A DNA stretch of 64,000 nt from Paralithodes platypus (GCA_032716605.1 CM064502.1:40956507-41020506), one strand, 5' to 3'; numbered from the stretch's first letter, positions 1-12,560 are shown. Notes: a model not told the origin generated them from the letters alone. Made by a program: numbers and translations.

Positions 1-1644
1 CGGGACATTTTTGTATCTATTATAGTGTATTCCCATCTACTATTGTGCTCACATCTGTCAATATCTTCTTCATTTAGTAATTTCCTTCATCTGCAATTAT
101 TTCGTTTTCTTTTATGCTGATCATTACGCTTCCGCATAATAGATTCATATAGTCTGCCGGTCATGCTAAAGGTGAAATGTCTCACAGCACCAAATGATAC
201 ATAATTTTCTTCCAAATTGCTTCTTGTTCTTTGTGCAAATACCATCTACATTCGGAATACTTTCTGGACTAATGTAAATATTTACATAATTAGAAGTATT
301 TCATACATGGAATGTGTGTTGTTTCATGGCGTCTTATCTGTTGGCTTATAGCATTCCACTCTACTTCTTGAACAATATATATACATAAATAGGTATGTAC
401 TGTATAATATAATCATATGAGTGTATAATTATATACTGTATATATATATATATATATATAACTTTTAATTAAACTAAATGTAACTCTCTCTCTCTCTCTC
501 TCTCTTGTTAATGACCATTGTGACAGGTGTCTGACCATAACCCCCCCCCCCCCTCAAACATCTGACCAAACCACTTGTCTCACCCATTATCATCATCATC
601 ACCACACATCTGACACCCAGTAACAATAACAATCACAGCAACCTGTATCAAATGGAAAACTAGTAGCGATGCATGTTTAACATTACATTACATACTTGAA
701 TATTATTAAAAGTCTTTATATGACTGTCTTAGTATTTGCTTATATTATTTAGTTGTTGTTTTGACCTGTATTTTTAATAATCTGAAATGTTTAAAGCATT
801 CCTGTGTCAGAATAAATAATAATAAAACGTAGAGGGTGAGAAAGATATTGTGAGTGAATAGGTGAATGTGTACCTTAATGATATACAATAATATCTGATT
901 AAATTATTAGAACATTTGCGACTAGGTAAAAAATATATCTTATTCATCCACAATCATCTGAAATAACAGTCAGATATATTTTCTCATCCGAGTGAAATAA
1001 AAACATAAATTAATAGATATTTACCCAGCTAACTTAATTACTGGGAAGATAGGAGGGCGGACCGTGTTAAGACTAAATAACGTGACGGGTTTATGGCTCA
1101 CCTTAACAGTGTGATGGCAGATTAGAACAGGTCTCGTTAGGCTAAACACTCTCGGCCAAAGCCTTATCACAGACAAAATCTACGCCAGGTTTAATTAAAA
1201 TATATTAAATTGCTAATGCTAAATAAGTGACGTACAGCGCGTTATCTCACAGTAATAAACATTCAATTCTGTATACTTTGTTTAGTGTAAAATAAGCAAC
1301 ATCCTACCAACCCGTAATGGAATAGGAATTTCTGATATTAGCTTTACAAGGGTGGTCGCGTGACTATATGGACACTTATAAGATGGGCCGCAGCAGACTC
1401 TCGTCCCAGGTATGGTCGTTAATTAGGATAGTTTTCTATAAGAAAAATATTATTTGTCATTAGATAAACACATGTGATTTTTGTATCAGACACATTTACA
1501 GATTGCATACAATAGACAGACATAGAACACAGCACATTGTTTAGTTACTAATTTAGGCTAAGTTACTAAGTTAGTTTTGTATGAAGAATGCCTGTAACAA
1601 GTGTCAAACAAAGTAGAAAGAGTAATTACCTGATTGTCTTTAAC
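1..1644. other. AT-rich non-coding DNA with simple repeats
   Basis: No reading frame here resembles a protein. The stretch holds a TA run at 438-460, a CT run at 483-505, a 13-base C run at 541-553 and a short ATC run near 586-600. The rest is AT-rich unique-looking sequence with many stops on both strands. Confidence 0.6.
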
Positions 1645-3960
1645 TTTACCGAGACTCGGGTGCCTGAAGCAACTGCCAGCAGCCCCTTCTCGGTATTTTC
1701 CTACTTTAGCTATCCTAGTTTCCAAGCCAAAGGTGGATGTTGTGTGTATGTGCACAAAACATTAATTTGCTCTCGTGTTACCGACTTTGATTCATCTGAA
1801 TTCTCATATTTATGGCTTAAACTGGCATCTCACACTCAAACTAAATATTTCATCCTATCAACCTCTCTTTGCTCTGAAATCTCAATCTTAGGTGATTTCA
1901 ATGTTCAGCAATGCCAATGGCTCTCCTCTCATTTCAATGACCAGCCTGGTGAACACATTTACATATTTTCTATCCTAAATTACCTAAAGCAGTTAGTCCT
2001 GCACCCTACTCGTAGCCCTGACTGCCTTGGAAATCGGCCCAACATCTTTGAGTAATTTCCACCCTCTAATCCTTCTGCTTACACTGTACACCATTTCTCT
2101 CCACTGGGCTCCTCCAATCATAACCTATTATCTGCTACCTATCCTATCTCTAGGAGTCTCCAGTACAACCAGCCGATCCGCCCAGCCGGTGGCTCTTATG
2201 GCACATTGGCACAGCTGACTGGGAGGCATTTCGGCAGTATTTCTATGATTTTCCGTGGAATTATTTTTGCTTCCGTGACAGAGAGTATTGAATACATTAC
2301 GGAAAAATCATTCCATTTTCATTCGCTCAATCTAATGCAAATATAATCTTGGTTTACTCACGCTTGTTGTATTGCTGTCCACAATAAAGAGAAAGCATTC
2401 AAACTCACGAATCTCGCACCTTCTATGTTTCTGAAGAGAATCAACCCAAATCTGTTCTTCGACTTGCCAAATACTCTTTCATCAATAATAAATGCTCTAA
2501 ACTTTCCATCTCTAGCTCTTTCCAATCTTTCAAGCATCTAGCCAAAAACCTCCCCAACAATTTTACTTCCACGTCTTTCCCTCCTCTTGTCAACTCCAAC
2601 GGCACCACCGTCACTCCTTCCTCAGACAAATCTGAACTCTTCACTCAAACTTTCCCTAAAACTCCACCTTGGATGATTCCAGTGCTATTCCTCCATCTCC
2701 ACCCTCCTTTCTCTTATTTATGCCTAAACTCTTCTAAGGATATACTTTCTGCCCTCTCTGGGCTTAATACTTAGAAGGCTTGCAGACCATACAGTGTTCC
2801 GCCAGTCGTGCTCATAAACTGTGCTTCCGTGCTGACTCTCTGCCCAGGCCAACTGTTCCGTCTCTGTCTTTCCTCTAATATGTTACCTTCTTTCAGGCCT
2901 TCGGTAGAGTCTGGCACAAATCCCTAATTTCTAAACTAACCTCCTTAGGTTTCTATCCCTTTGGCTAGAATATCCTTTCTGGCACTTTAATAGCTGCGGT
3001 TGTGGATGGCCATCGCTCACTTCCTTAACCTATCAACTTTGGTGTTTCTCAGGGTTTTGTCCCGTCTCCAGTTCTCTTTCTAATATTCATTAATGATCTT
3101 CTCAACTGCACCTTTAGTCCTATCTACTTATTTGCTGATGACTCTACCTTACACTATTCTACTAGTTTTCCACAATGACCCACAATGCAATTGCTACAAT
3201 ACTCCCGTGATGAGGCCTTAGCACGCCTGTCGTCTGATCTAGTAATGATTTCTGATTAGGGCTGAGAGAATATTGTTACTTTCAATGCTCCCAAAACCCA
3301 ATAACTCCATCTATCTACCCATCACAATCTTCCACATGAATATCCCTTACTCCTCAATGATATACAAATCAACCCTTCATTTTCTCTCAATATTAATGTT
3401 TTATCATTTTCTTCTAACATTTCTAGGAGATCATATTACCAATCTTGTTATATCAGTTTCCCAGAAGTTAGGTGTGCTCAACTGTCTCAATGGGTTCTTC
3501 ATCCTCACACAGCTTCTTGCTCTGTACAGGGGCACAGTTGTCCATGAATCGAGTAGTGTTCGCATGTGTGGGGAGGTTCCACCCATAACGCTCTTCTTGA
3601 AAGGGTAGAGTAAAAAGCATTTTGTTTCATCAATTCACTTCCTCTTACTAATTCTCTCTCTACACGCCGCAATGTTGCATCTCTCTCATTATTCTACCGT
3701 AATTACAATAATGAATGTTCTTCAGAGCTTTGTCAGTGTATACCAGTACCTTCTCCCTTACAGAGAGTAGGGGGCAACTTCCTTTCAACACATTCGCACC
3801 CCTATTCATCCAACTCTGTAACCCAAGATGGTGAACCGATTTTCCCAGTCTTTTTTTCTACTTAATATGTGAGCTCTGGAATTCTCTCACTTAATCTGTC
3901 TTTCCCTCATCTTATGATTACATTGCTTCAAGCTCCGTGTGTCGTACTCAAGCATTAGGG
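1645..3960 (+). pseudogene. Decayed LINE (CR1/Jockey-like), family a copy 1
   Basis: This is a 5'-truncated, heavily mutated copy of the non-LTR retrotransposon that recurs at 8.3, 17.7, 26.9 and 36.3 kb. From about 1648 the frame reads TETR, then KGGCCVYV and, at 1891-1902, GDFN, the hallmark of an apurinic-type (EEP) endonuclease domain. The reverse transcriptase follows in broken frames; the YxDD box survives as FADD near 3131-3142. The C-terminal LINE tail (QLLALYRG, then RNVASLS) is at about 3500-3720. Stops and frameshifts are frequent, so it is not functional. No poly(A) tail is visible. Upstream of 1645 the sequence does not resemble the element, consistent with 5' truncation on insertion. 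CR1/Jockey placement is inferred from the motif style. Confidence 0.75.
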
Positions 3961-4249
3961 CATAGTGTAGTATATATAATTCCGAACTGTATTGAGGGCA
4001 TAATTATACAGTAATATGCTTGAATGCTCATACGCACATGAGTACATACACAAATGAATCGTACATTTAGCTAAATATTTACAAGATATCGTCCGAGAGA
4101 AAAGCTGTTAATAGAGGGAACACTAATAATTAAAGCTATAGCATAAACGTCAATATATTTAATTCAGATTTTTTGGATAAATTGAAACATATACCACAAC
4201 TTGAGTGTACAGTAAATTGAATCAGATGCGACAGTGTTATCAAAAGCAT
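3961..4249. other. AT-rich spacer
   Basis: Short AT-rich stretch between the decayed LINE and the SINE; no feature seen. Confidence 0.5.
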
Positions 4250-4761
4250 GCGGTGGAGTGGTGGTGGAGTGTGGTGGAGTGGTCATGCCACTGGATTGGT
4301 AATCCAATGGACCCGGGTTCAAATCCCGATATGTCAATGGGAAGATATTATTGTGATTGAATTTGTGCTGTACCTAGTATCAGTGCATTACCACAAAGCC
4401 CACCGAAATGCCAAAAAAATACCCTCATTGTTCCCTGATTAAATAACACTGTATGAATATTCCCATATTCAAAATATGTTACAGGGGTACAATGCCTAGT
4501 GAGTTCACTGCTCAATAGGTGGCGTTCTGAGAGTGAGGGTCTGAGTCTGGAGGGTGAGACGGTGAAGCACTTGAGCGAAGCAACCAGCCGCTTCAGAGAT
4601 GGAGCTCCTTCGAGCCATGATGGATGCTTCACATGTCTCACTCCCCAGACTGGAACAAGACCTCACGGGCTTCACCGTGTTGAGCGGTGGAATGTACAGG
4701 CTCTCAGCCTATGCCCGAGAGGGAGTAGTTGGAATATAGAAAAAAAAAAAAAAAAAAAAAA
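4250..4761 (+). mobile_element. tRNA-derived SINE with poly(A) tail
   Basis: The head at about 4265-4335 resembles a tRNA: an A-box-like GTGGAGTGGTCATGCC, an anticodon-arm-like stretch with a GGT triplet (Thr-like), and a B box GGTTCAAATCC followed by CCGAT. A body of about 400 bp follows, ending in a 22-base A run at 4740-4761. RNA polymerase III boxes plus an A tail fit a SINE mobilised by LINE machinery. The extent of the body is uncertain; the 3' part (4510-4735) could belong to another repeat. It is not an intact tRNA gene because the acceptor stem does not pair and the sequence continues past it. Confidence 0.6.
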
Positions 4762-4892
4762 TGCACCTCTAAGATAAGCTACAGTTTACCAGTATTTAAA
4801 GATAATCTTTGCTTTATGAGGAATGTCACTGATATTGTTGTCCCAAATTATACTAGCGACTGATAATATATCCTTCACAAAAATTAATTTAA

Positions 4893-5097
4893 CCCCTTCA
4901 ACACGATGACGTAAATTCCATCTTATTTTGGTTTCCATTATACAGTTATCTTTAGGTTATAATCTACTTCTTGGACTCAAAGGGGTAAATACTATCTCTA
5001 TAAACCCTCTGAGTAACATAGGACTTTCTTAAGTTGCATAACTTCGTCTAATGTTGACCAGAATATAGATTAATAGTGTGTCATCAGGCTGAAGGGG
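4893..5097. mobile_element. TTAA-flanked MITE (205 bp)
   Basis: TTAA at 4889-4892 and at 5098-5101 flank a non-coding segment whose ends are inverted: CCCCTTCA...GATGACG on the left, and CCCCTTCA...GATGACA read on the minus strand from the right. TTAA duplication with C-rich inverted ends is typical of piggyBac-type non-autonomous elements. No coding capacity. Confidence 0.65.
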
Positions 5098-5224
5098 TTA
5101 AAATAAAATTATTTAGTTACAGTAAGTTAACAATATAAACAAATGCTAAGCCTCAGATATGGATCCCAGCATCTTATATCTTGAAATTTACAAATAGTGT
5201 ACACAATTTTAGGAGCCGTGTTAA

Positions 5225-5435
5225 CTCCTTCTGTACCGGCGACGTCTTTTTTAACCTTTTGCTAGCTATATTTATATGATTTTGAGCTATTTAAGAAGGG
5301 TCCGTGGTAGTAAGAAGGGTTGAGTGAGATAGCTCAAACCCTTTTAGTTGTTGGAGGCTCTTTTTTTAAACTGAATATAATCGCCTAATAGTAGCCATAA
5401 TTCAAGTTTAAAAGACGTCGCCGGGACATAAGGGG
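5225..5435. mobile_element. TTAA-flanked MITE (211 bp), GACGTC ends
   Basis: TTAA at 5221-5224 and 5436-5439 flank inverted ends of about 25 bp: CTCCTTCTGTACCGGCGACG on the left; CCCCTTATGTCCCGGCGACG from the right on the minus strand, both followed by TCTTTT. A degraded second copy lies at 8990-9194 in the opposite orientation. PiggyBac-type MITE by TTAA target and end structure. Confidence 0.75.
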
Positions 5436-5667
5436 TTAATTAGTCTTATAAAGGAACCACAGTGAAGGACCATAATAAATTTAATGTCCCCCAAACCGAG
5501 CCTGGCTGCTCCAGGTTAGTTTGTCTTATAGCCGAGTTATATTATAAATTAGTTATATAGAACACACTAATTACAGGTAATGATCAGTATATACAAAGAT
5601 CTAAATATTTTGAGATTGGTATAGTATCTCCTATTTTCCAGCATAAAGGGTCGATTTCTTAATTAAG

Positions 5668-7477
5668 GCTCTTCTTCCCAGTACCCTGGAAAGAAGCAAA
5701 CATCCATCCGGTTCCTAAAAATGGTGCCTCTTCAGATCCATCAAACTACAGACCAATAGCTATAACTTCCACCCTTGGTAAAGTCTTTGAAATTATATTA
5801 AATAATCACATAATTAAGCATCTTGAGAATAATAAATTAATCAGTGATAGGCAATATGGTTTTAGACGATGTCCATCAACTGCAGACATTCTTTGCCTTC
5901 TTACGCATCAAATCAACCAAGCTACAGACCAACATGGTGAAACACATACATAACATTAATGAAGTCAACGCACCAGGCGACAAAGGCCATATGGCACGGA
6001 AGGAAGTTAACTAAATATAATTGAGAACTCCAACATGATGAAGGAAGGACATAATGCGGGAGATAGAAAACGAGGGAGATTCAGAAAGAAAATCAGCAAG
6101 ACATGGGGCCGGCGGAGGAAAGTCAGAAAAGGGAAGAAACGCGTGCGGGCAACGGAAAGTAAGGGGCAAACGAGGAAAAGATGGGAGACAGAAAGCTGAA
6201 CGGTACAGCGCGAGCAAAGAGTCGGAGGAGAACGGAACATTAAAAACGAATGGGTAAGTCTGGTGTGGCCAATGCGGAGACGGGCCAAAGCCGTCTCCCA
6301 TCGGCGAAACACATACAATAGCACTGGATATATCAAAGGCATTTGATAGAGTCTGGCATCAATCCTTATTGTCGAAGATGTCACACTACGGCCTTGCATC
6401 ATTAGTTCCACTAATTTCTTCTTAACAGAAAAATATGTGTAATGGTAGATGGCCTTTATTCTCAATTTCACTCAATAAATGCGGGTGTTCCCCAGTGATC
6501 AGTTTTGGCCCCAACTCTGTTCCTCATTCATATCAATGATCTCATATCTACCACTCATAATCCAATACATTCCTACGCAGATGACTCAACACTCCACAGT
6601 TCCTTCACATTTACCAATTCTTTCACCCAACCCGATCTTATAAATTCAAAAATAAACACTGCAATTTCTCTGAACCAGGACCTTTCTAGAATTAATGAAT
6701 GGGGACAAAAGAATCTAAATTTCCTTTAATGCACAGAAAACCAAGTACATTCAATTTTCTAACCGACCGAATCTCACTGACTCCCATATATTTTGTAATG
6801 AAGTAAATATTCCCCTTCCCCTAGTATTGATATTCTCGGTGTAATATTAACTACTAACTTGAGCTGGACACATTATGTTAGAAGCATTGCTAAGAATGCC
6901 TCTAAAAAACTGGGACTCCTGTACAGAGTTCGAGAATTCTTCACTGACGAGCAGTTGGCCGTAACATATAAAAGTCATGTGCGTTTTCAGATGGATTACT
7001 GTTCACCTCTGTGGAGTGGAAGTGGAGTGGTTGCATTGAGGCAGTTGGACAAAATTCAAAATAAAGAGATTAGATTAATCAATAACTCTGCAATCACACA
7101 GGACCTGCCTACATTATCCATACGAAGAAACGTTGCATCCCTTGCATTATTATACAGATATTTTCACAGCAATTGTTCCGAGGAACTTGCTTCAATTGTG
7201 CCGCCTCTCCACATCTTTCCCCGTAGAACTAGGGCAGCTGAGAGCGCCCATGAATTTACACTTTCTCCTCCACAATGCAGAACTTCTGCTTATCAAAATT
7301 CATTTATCCCTAGAACTACTACTCTTTGGAATTCACTTCCCTCGAATTGCTTTCCACAAACTTACAATCTACAAAAGTTTAAATCCAGTTGTTACAAACA
7401 TTTTATGAATGGAGGATGCCTTTAGGCTCATGGACCTTTTTGTTTTATCTGTGTTTTTCCTTCCTCCGTTCATACTC

Positions 7478-7526
<49 letters not shown>
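5668..7526 (+). pseudogene. LINE family b, 5'-truncated, with poly(A) tail
   Basis: A non-LTR reverse transcriptase begins mid-domain at about 5668 (NYRPIAITSTLGKVFE, then DRQYGFRR). It is split at 5951-6305 by another LINE fragment, and resumes with ALDISKAFDRVWH at about 6319. The catalytic box YADD lies near 6575 in the frame open at 6505-6729, but a TGA replaces Gly in the usual GVPQGS motif at about 6497, and there are further frameshifts. The 3' part (6859-7425, 188 codons) is open and carries the LINE tail, including RNVASLALLYRYF, ending at a stop followed by a 43-base A run (7484-7526). Related to but clearly distinct from family a. Dead copy; CR1/Jockey-type by motif style. Confidence 0.8.
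5951..6305 (-). mobile_element. LINE fragment nested in LINE b, with target duplication
   Basis: A 355-bp segment interrupts LINE b and is flanked by the perfect 12-bp repeat GAAACACATACA at 5939-5950 and 6306-6317; removing it restores the host reverse transcriptase frame. On the minus strand the segment encodes ALARLRIGHTRLTHSFLM followed by C-x2-C and H...C residues, the C-terminal zinc-knuckle-like tail seen after the RNase H region of many LINEs. It is therefore the 3' end of a third LINE family inserted by target-primed reverse transcription. Confidence 0.75.
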
Positions 7527-7528
<2 letters not shown>

Positions 7529-7595
7529 TGGAGAATACAGTTTATATCAGTAAATCTACAGCAACAATGTTATTCGTGTTTAAAGGGGCACACCG

Positions 7596-7639
<44 letters not shown>

Positions 7640-8342
7640 TATTCTTTGGCATCCTCACATCAATAGAATCTGATGTTACAATATGGTCAGTTGCGCAGAA
7701 TCTATTGGTGTGTAAAGAACAATAAATAACCCGACGGTCTAACCGACTTTTATGGAGCTCTCAAATTATACTCTTATCACCCATTACCATTTTTATCTCT
7801 TAATCATTTCTTCTGGAATCAATTATACGTTAACCCTTTGGCTACGAGAGGCCCTTTCTGACCGTCATTAAAATAATCGTCTAGGGTTTTCAAATATAGT
7901 GTACATAAACAATAAATGTATTTTTACTAAAGGAGTTACTTGACAATTGTTGTTACTTTATTTTGCCTAAGTTTCAGTATAAGATTTGAAAATAATGCAA
8001 GAGTAACAACAAAACTATCTGCCTCTTATTATGCCTAGATGCGGTGTAGGCTACAGGATAGGTCATATATGTTGATGTTATATATTTTTTCAACTAGGTA
8101 TCAAGTGTAAGGTTATTAAAGCCTATCATACGTGAGACAATGATCAAATATCCATAATATATTACTGGCATTATTATTTAAAGCAATTCATAAATAGTAA
8201 GAGACAATAATAGTTTACTATATTGTTTTTAGATCAGGATATAATGCCAGTAACCTCCCTGTATGCTACCAGGCAGGATAACCAGAACATCTTTGTTTTC
8301 TATGTAGATGAGAGAGATAAACTGAAAAACTGTCTGTGACGA
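7527..8342. other. Non-coding, (TA)n at 7600-7632
   Basis: A TA microsatellite at 7600-7632 is followed by AT-rich DNA. A TTAACCCTTTGGC block near 7831 resembles one end of a TTAA MITE, but I could not find a matching right end. No coding signal. Confidence 0.5.
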
Positions 8343-8570
8343 GTGCCTCCCTCAGAGTTGAAAGAGTGAACACACTGAGTTTGAAGCAATTTAAGTCACA
8401 GACTGAGGGAATGATGGATTCAGGGAGAGAGTTCCAGAACTCAGCTGTTGAATAGAAGAAATATTGCGAGTATCATTTCACTCTTGGGTTGGAGAGTTGG
8501 TTCATAGGCACCAAAGGGCAGAATACGGAGATGAGCGTCGAGGCAGCACGAACCCCAGCATGACTAATGT
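8343..8570 (-). mobile_element. 3' fragment of LINE family a
   Basis: About 220 bp match, in the same orientation, the 3' part of the family a copy at 17.76-17.99 kb, including the block GTTTGAAGCAATTTAAGTCA and GAGAGAGTTCCAGA. It covers only the last codons and 3' untranslated part. No poly(T) lies on its left, so the tail is lost. Confidence 0.65.
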
Positions 8571-8719
8571 TTGTATTTGTTTTCAAAGTAAATTATGCGT
8601 TGACAATATATTGTTGATGATGTGGCTTAACACATTACCGTGAACGATTTCAGTATCTGCAATTCGAATATTAGTTTTTTTGTTTGTATCACATTTAATA
8701 GTATAGCCTAACTAAGACC

Positions 8720-8985
8720 ATCACGAGAGAGAGAGAGAGAGAGTGTATTGAGGAAGGGTGTAAGACAGACCCCTAAGCACGCCAGGTATAACGAGAAGGA
8801 TAGAAAGGAGAACATATGGGGGAGGGCCTCGGGCAGGAGGGAGGGAGGGAGGGGGAGGTAGACTAACCCAGGTACACAATCCAGGGTGGTGGGAGGAGGA
8901 GTAGTAGCAGGTAAAGAGGAATGCGAGCCTGGGTAGAAAAGGAGAGAGATAGTGTACAGTCACCTACATAAGTGATGCTCAATTG
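8720..8985. repeat. GA-rich / G-rich simple sequence
   Basis: A GA run at 8725-8742 is followed by purine-rich sequence containing GGGAGGGAGGGAGGG near 8838. No gene; short frames here are compositional. Confidence 0.5.
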
Positions 8986-8989
8986 AACC

Positions 8990-9194
8990 CATGCAGTACC
9001 AGTTGCATCCTTTTCATTATAACCTGGTAATTATTCGACGATTATATTCAGTTAAAAGGTTTCCATCAATTAACAGGCTTCGAATGATCTCACTTTACCT
9101 CTTTTACTAACACAGATCCTTCTTAAACTGCACACACTCGTCTACATATAGCTAGAATGAAACTAACGAGACGTCGCCGGTACAGAAGGGGTTA
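8990..9194. mobile_element. Degraded copy of the GACGTC-end TTAA MITE
   Basis: Aligns in inverse orientation with the element at 5225-5435 over its whole length. The right end GACGTCGCCGGTACAGAAGG and its TTAA (at about 9193) are intact; the left end is eroded. Confidence 0.6.
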
Positions 9195-9199
9195 AAGGC

Positions 9200-10172
9200 A
9201 CTTATAATTTACTCAATGTTCACAATATGATCTGAGCTAACTGACTTTCATATGTAAATTTTGCGGATATGTTTCCAAGAGAATATGGCAATGGCAACAA
9301 AACATGTCATAGACTCCTGATCAACTGGCTGGATATTTACAGTGGCATTTTAAGATATCCAATTTGGCTGTGGAAACATTAATCAAAACATCAATATGAT
9401 CCAACTCAAACGTCAAGGACATAGGCAGGTTGGTCTTGGGCTAAATATGGTAAAATACAAATATTCATCATCATCTACATAGATTATCTTAGTACTGTTC
9501 GTAGATATATTTTTCTTGTAAGAGTTTAGTCTTTCAACAGTCAACATTTTAATTCACAGGATTGGGTATTTAAGTTCGTTAAACAAAATTAAAACTAGAT
9601 TAATTGCTTCACAAATAATTATAGCTTTCATAATGGCTGTGCTCTTTCTAAAACACCAAATCTCCCTTACCGATTATAATCCAATAATAATTCACTATAT
9701 CAAACCCTGTAGTGGTGTGGCTCATTATACAAAACTCATTAGCATAATCTTAACAGGAGTTGATACTAAACAAAACACTTACACAGTAAAATGTATTTAA
9801 CGTAAACTATACAGTGGTGCTCTATAACATACCACTTTACTCTAAAAGTATGTAGTCTCTGTTGTTGTATTACATAAGGAACATATTAATAGCACATCGC
9901 ACGACAACACATAATTGACACATCAATCATAACAGACAGCGTAATGCATAAATGCGCGGAATTTCGGTGTGAGTATTCTAGGTTCGAGTACTTTGAGTGC
10001 CACATGTATTAGTTGATTTCATGAATAGAGTTTAGAAGTAAAGTTGGTTGGTGAACAAATATGAATTATACTGTACACATTAATGCATATGTATAATGAT
10101 GCTCCATCAATCTAAGCAAGTCTTAAACTACTTTGGTACTTCATAAAACACAGGACAAAATGTAGAGTGTAC
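9200..10172. other. AT-rich unique DNA
   Basis: No gene or clear repeat recognised. The last four bases, GTAC, are the left target duplication of the LTR element that follows. Confidence 0.5.
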
Positions 10173-11205
10173 TGTTACGCCGCTCTGGGACTAGAAGCTA
10201 GGTAATAGTTTACAAGTAATTAGACCTGATTATCCAGAGGTGTAGACACCCCAGAGGGACAACACAAAGATAGACGTGAGAGGATATAGACGCTAACTAG
10301 TATAAAAACCAGAAACCCAAGTTCTTATGGCACTATGATAATATATGTCTCTATAATCTAAGTGATTATTAGAGTATTATCCTCTCCCCACCAGACACCC
10401 CCTACCAGGCACTATTATAACAATCCCAGGTATATAGGTAAAACAAAATATTAGTATGGCTTGAGCAAAAGAATAAATAGTCACCAGAGTAAAACAACAA
10501 AGAAACCCTCACACCAATACATACAAAAAACTGGGGAATAATTATAACCAATATATTTATAATTTGTTTTTAATAAAATAAAGTTTTACTTACAAGGTGT
10601 TAGTAAAGTTTTAAAATGAATACGTTAAACAATTAAATCAAAAGTGAATTTCGTTAATAAATAAACTAAGTGAATTTAATTATAAAGAAATATTAAAGAA
10701 AACTAAAACAAATAAAATATCAAATTAAATTTTAATATTTAGTTAAAATGGGTTGAAGTTTTGGAGCAACTCACAACCACCCCGATCATCTCCACACTGC
10801 TAGGCCCCCACAGGCAGTACGTCGAGAAAGGTGAGGCGGACAATCCAGGCTTGTAGAATCCAATAAGCACCACCCGTCGAGAACACCACCAGATGTGAAC
10901 TCCCTAAGCTCTCCAGCTCAAACCCTATGTCACTTCTCTTTATGTGTGATTTATCAAGAAGCGCAAGTGGGTACATAGTGGTGAGGAGCCGAACTATTGA
11001 AGTCCCGTATGCCATTGTGACTCATACGGTTCATTGAGGGGGTTCAGTCTGGAGTCAAGACGGCTTCCTTTGATAGGAGTAGAGAGTGAACCCGGGTGAG
11101 CGAGCGAGGCAGGCGAGGCGGGAGGGGGGTACAGTCACTGACAACAGACACTAGTCACAGCCATTATATGACTGTGGGAAGAGCCTGCATGATAAGAGCA
11201 TAACA
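10173..11205 (-). repeat. 3' LTR of LTR-A (1,033 bp)
   Basis: Starts TGTTACGCC and ends ATAACA on the plus strand, matching the ends of the second copy at 19571 and 23275. The two copies align closely apart from the transposon insertion and a few short indels, one of them a 10-bp GCCCCCACAG present only in this copy exactly where the other LTR carries the Academ-like element. Confidence 0.85.
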
Positions 11206-11222
11206 CACCTCCCCACAAAACC
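11206..11222 (-). other. Polypurine tract of LTR-A
   Basis: On the minus strand TTTTGTGGGGAGGTG immediately precedes the 3' LTR, the expected primer for plus-strand DNA synthesis. Confidence 0.65.
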
Positions 11223-11239
11223 TTTGTAATGGAGAAGGT

Positions 11240-12560
11240 ACTATACAGTATGCTCGGAGGATGAGGGCAGGTCTCGAGATAGGGTGTCCGCGATCCTGTT
11301 GTCAACCCCTCGTATGTGGCGCATGTTAAGTCTGTACTCCTGTAGCAACAAGGCCCATCTGAGAATGAGTTAGTTGATTTCTTCATTCTATTAATAAACA
11401 CAAGAGGGTTATGATCCGTGAAGATATTTATAGGTGTAGAATCCTGTGGAAGATAGCACTCAAACTTTTTAACAGAGGCCACCAAAGCTAAACACTCCTT
11501 TTCAATAGTAGAGTAACTTCTCTGGTATCGTTTAAGCTTAGTCGAATGATAGGCCACAGGATGTAAGATAGCACTTTTAGGATCCTCTTGCAAAAGCACT
11601 GCCCCAACACCTCGATCACTTGCGTCAACCTGGAGATGGTAGGGCAAAGACGGGTCTGGCGAACGGAGCACTGGTTGAGAAGAGTTCCTTGAGACGGCTA
11701 AAGGACTCAGCACAGGCAGGGCTCCACTCAAACCTAGGTTTCCGACTGGTGAGATCAGTAAGAGGTGAGGAGACTTGTGCAAAATTACTGCAGAATTTAC
11801 GGTAGAATCCACACATCCCAAGGAATCTCACGAGGGCCTTGCGGGTCGTAGGGGTAGGGTATTGCAGTATGGTCCGGATGTTGGCGTCCTTGGGTCTCTT
11901 CTGGCCATGGCCTACCACGTGCCCAAGGTAGGTAACTGTGCCTCGGCCGAACGTTGACTTCGCTAGGTTTATCGTGAAGCCGGCACTGGCGAGGCACCCC
12001 AACAACTTCCGCAACCTGGCCACATGCTGTACCCAAGAGTCTGCAATGACCCCAATGTTATCAAGATATGCATTAACACCTTCTAAGTTCAGAATAGTAT
12101 GCGAGATGGTTCTTTGGAAAGTTGAGAGAGCATTTATCATACCAAAAGGCATGACCTTATACTGATACAGACCAAAAAGGGTGATAAATGCAGAGATTAC
12201 TTTAGCTCGGTCTGTAAGTCCCATCTGATAATAACCCTTTTGCAGGTCAACAGTGGAAACAAATCTAGCCTGTCCCACTTCATCAAGCAAGTCATCTATA
12301 CGTGGGAGAGGAAAAGCATCCGCTACAGTTACTGAATTAACTTTACGGTAGTCAGTACACAATCTAAAAGAACCATCTGGCTTTGGGACAAGTAGAGAAG
12401 GTAAAGCCCAAGGTGAATAACTTAGTTCAATTAAATCATTATCAAGAAGATATTTGATTTCACATTTTAAAATATCCTTTTTGTGAAGACTAAGCCTGTA
12501 AGGTGTGTTTTATAGGCTTTACATTTACATCACATAAGTTAACATCATGATAGTGAGATG
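11240..12560 (-). pseudogene. LTR-A reverse transcriptase and RNase H
   Basis: The RT domain reads from about 12450 downward: LVPKPDG, then CTDYRKVNSV, PLPRIDD, STVDLQKGYYQ (motif A) and VMPFGM (motif B). The catalytic YxDD box reads YLDN at 12057-12068, so the second catalytic aspartate is asparagine. The frame runs to 11625, then shifts. RNase H follows in the 11821-11135 frame with LQVDASDRGVGAVL, STIEKECLALV and FTDHNPL; another frame carries its end, RGVDNRIADTLSR, near 11290. Missing the second aspartate, this RT should be inactive. Codons outside the damage still look constrained, implying fairly recent loss. Confidence 0.85.

Noticed and set aside
4265..4340. A tRNA-Thr gene
   Set aside because: Anticodon arm and B box are present but the acceptor stem does not pair, and it leads into a SINE body with a poly(A) tail.
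7831..8260. A TTAA MITE beginning TTAACCCTTTGGC
   Set aside because: I could not find an inverted right end with TTAA within 500 bp.
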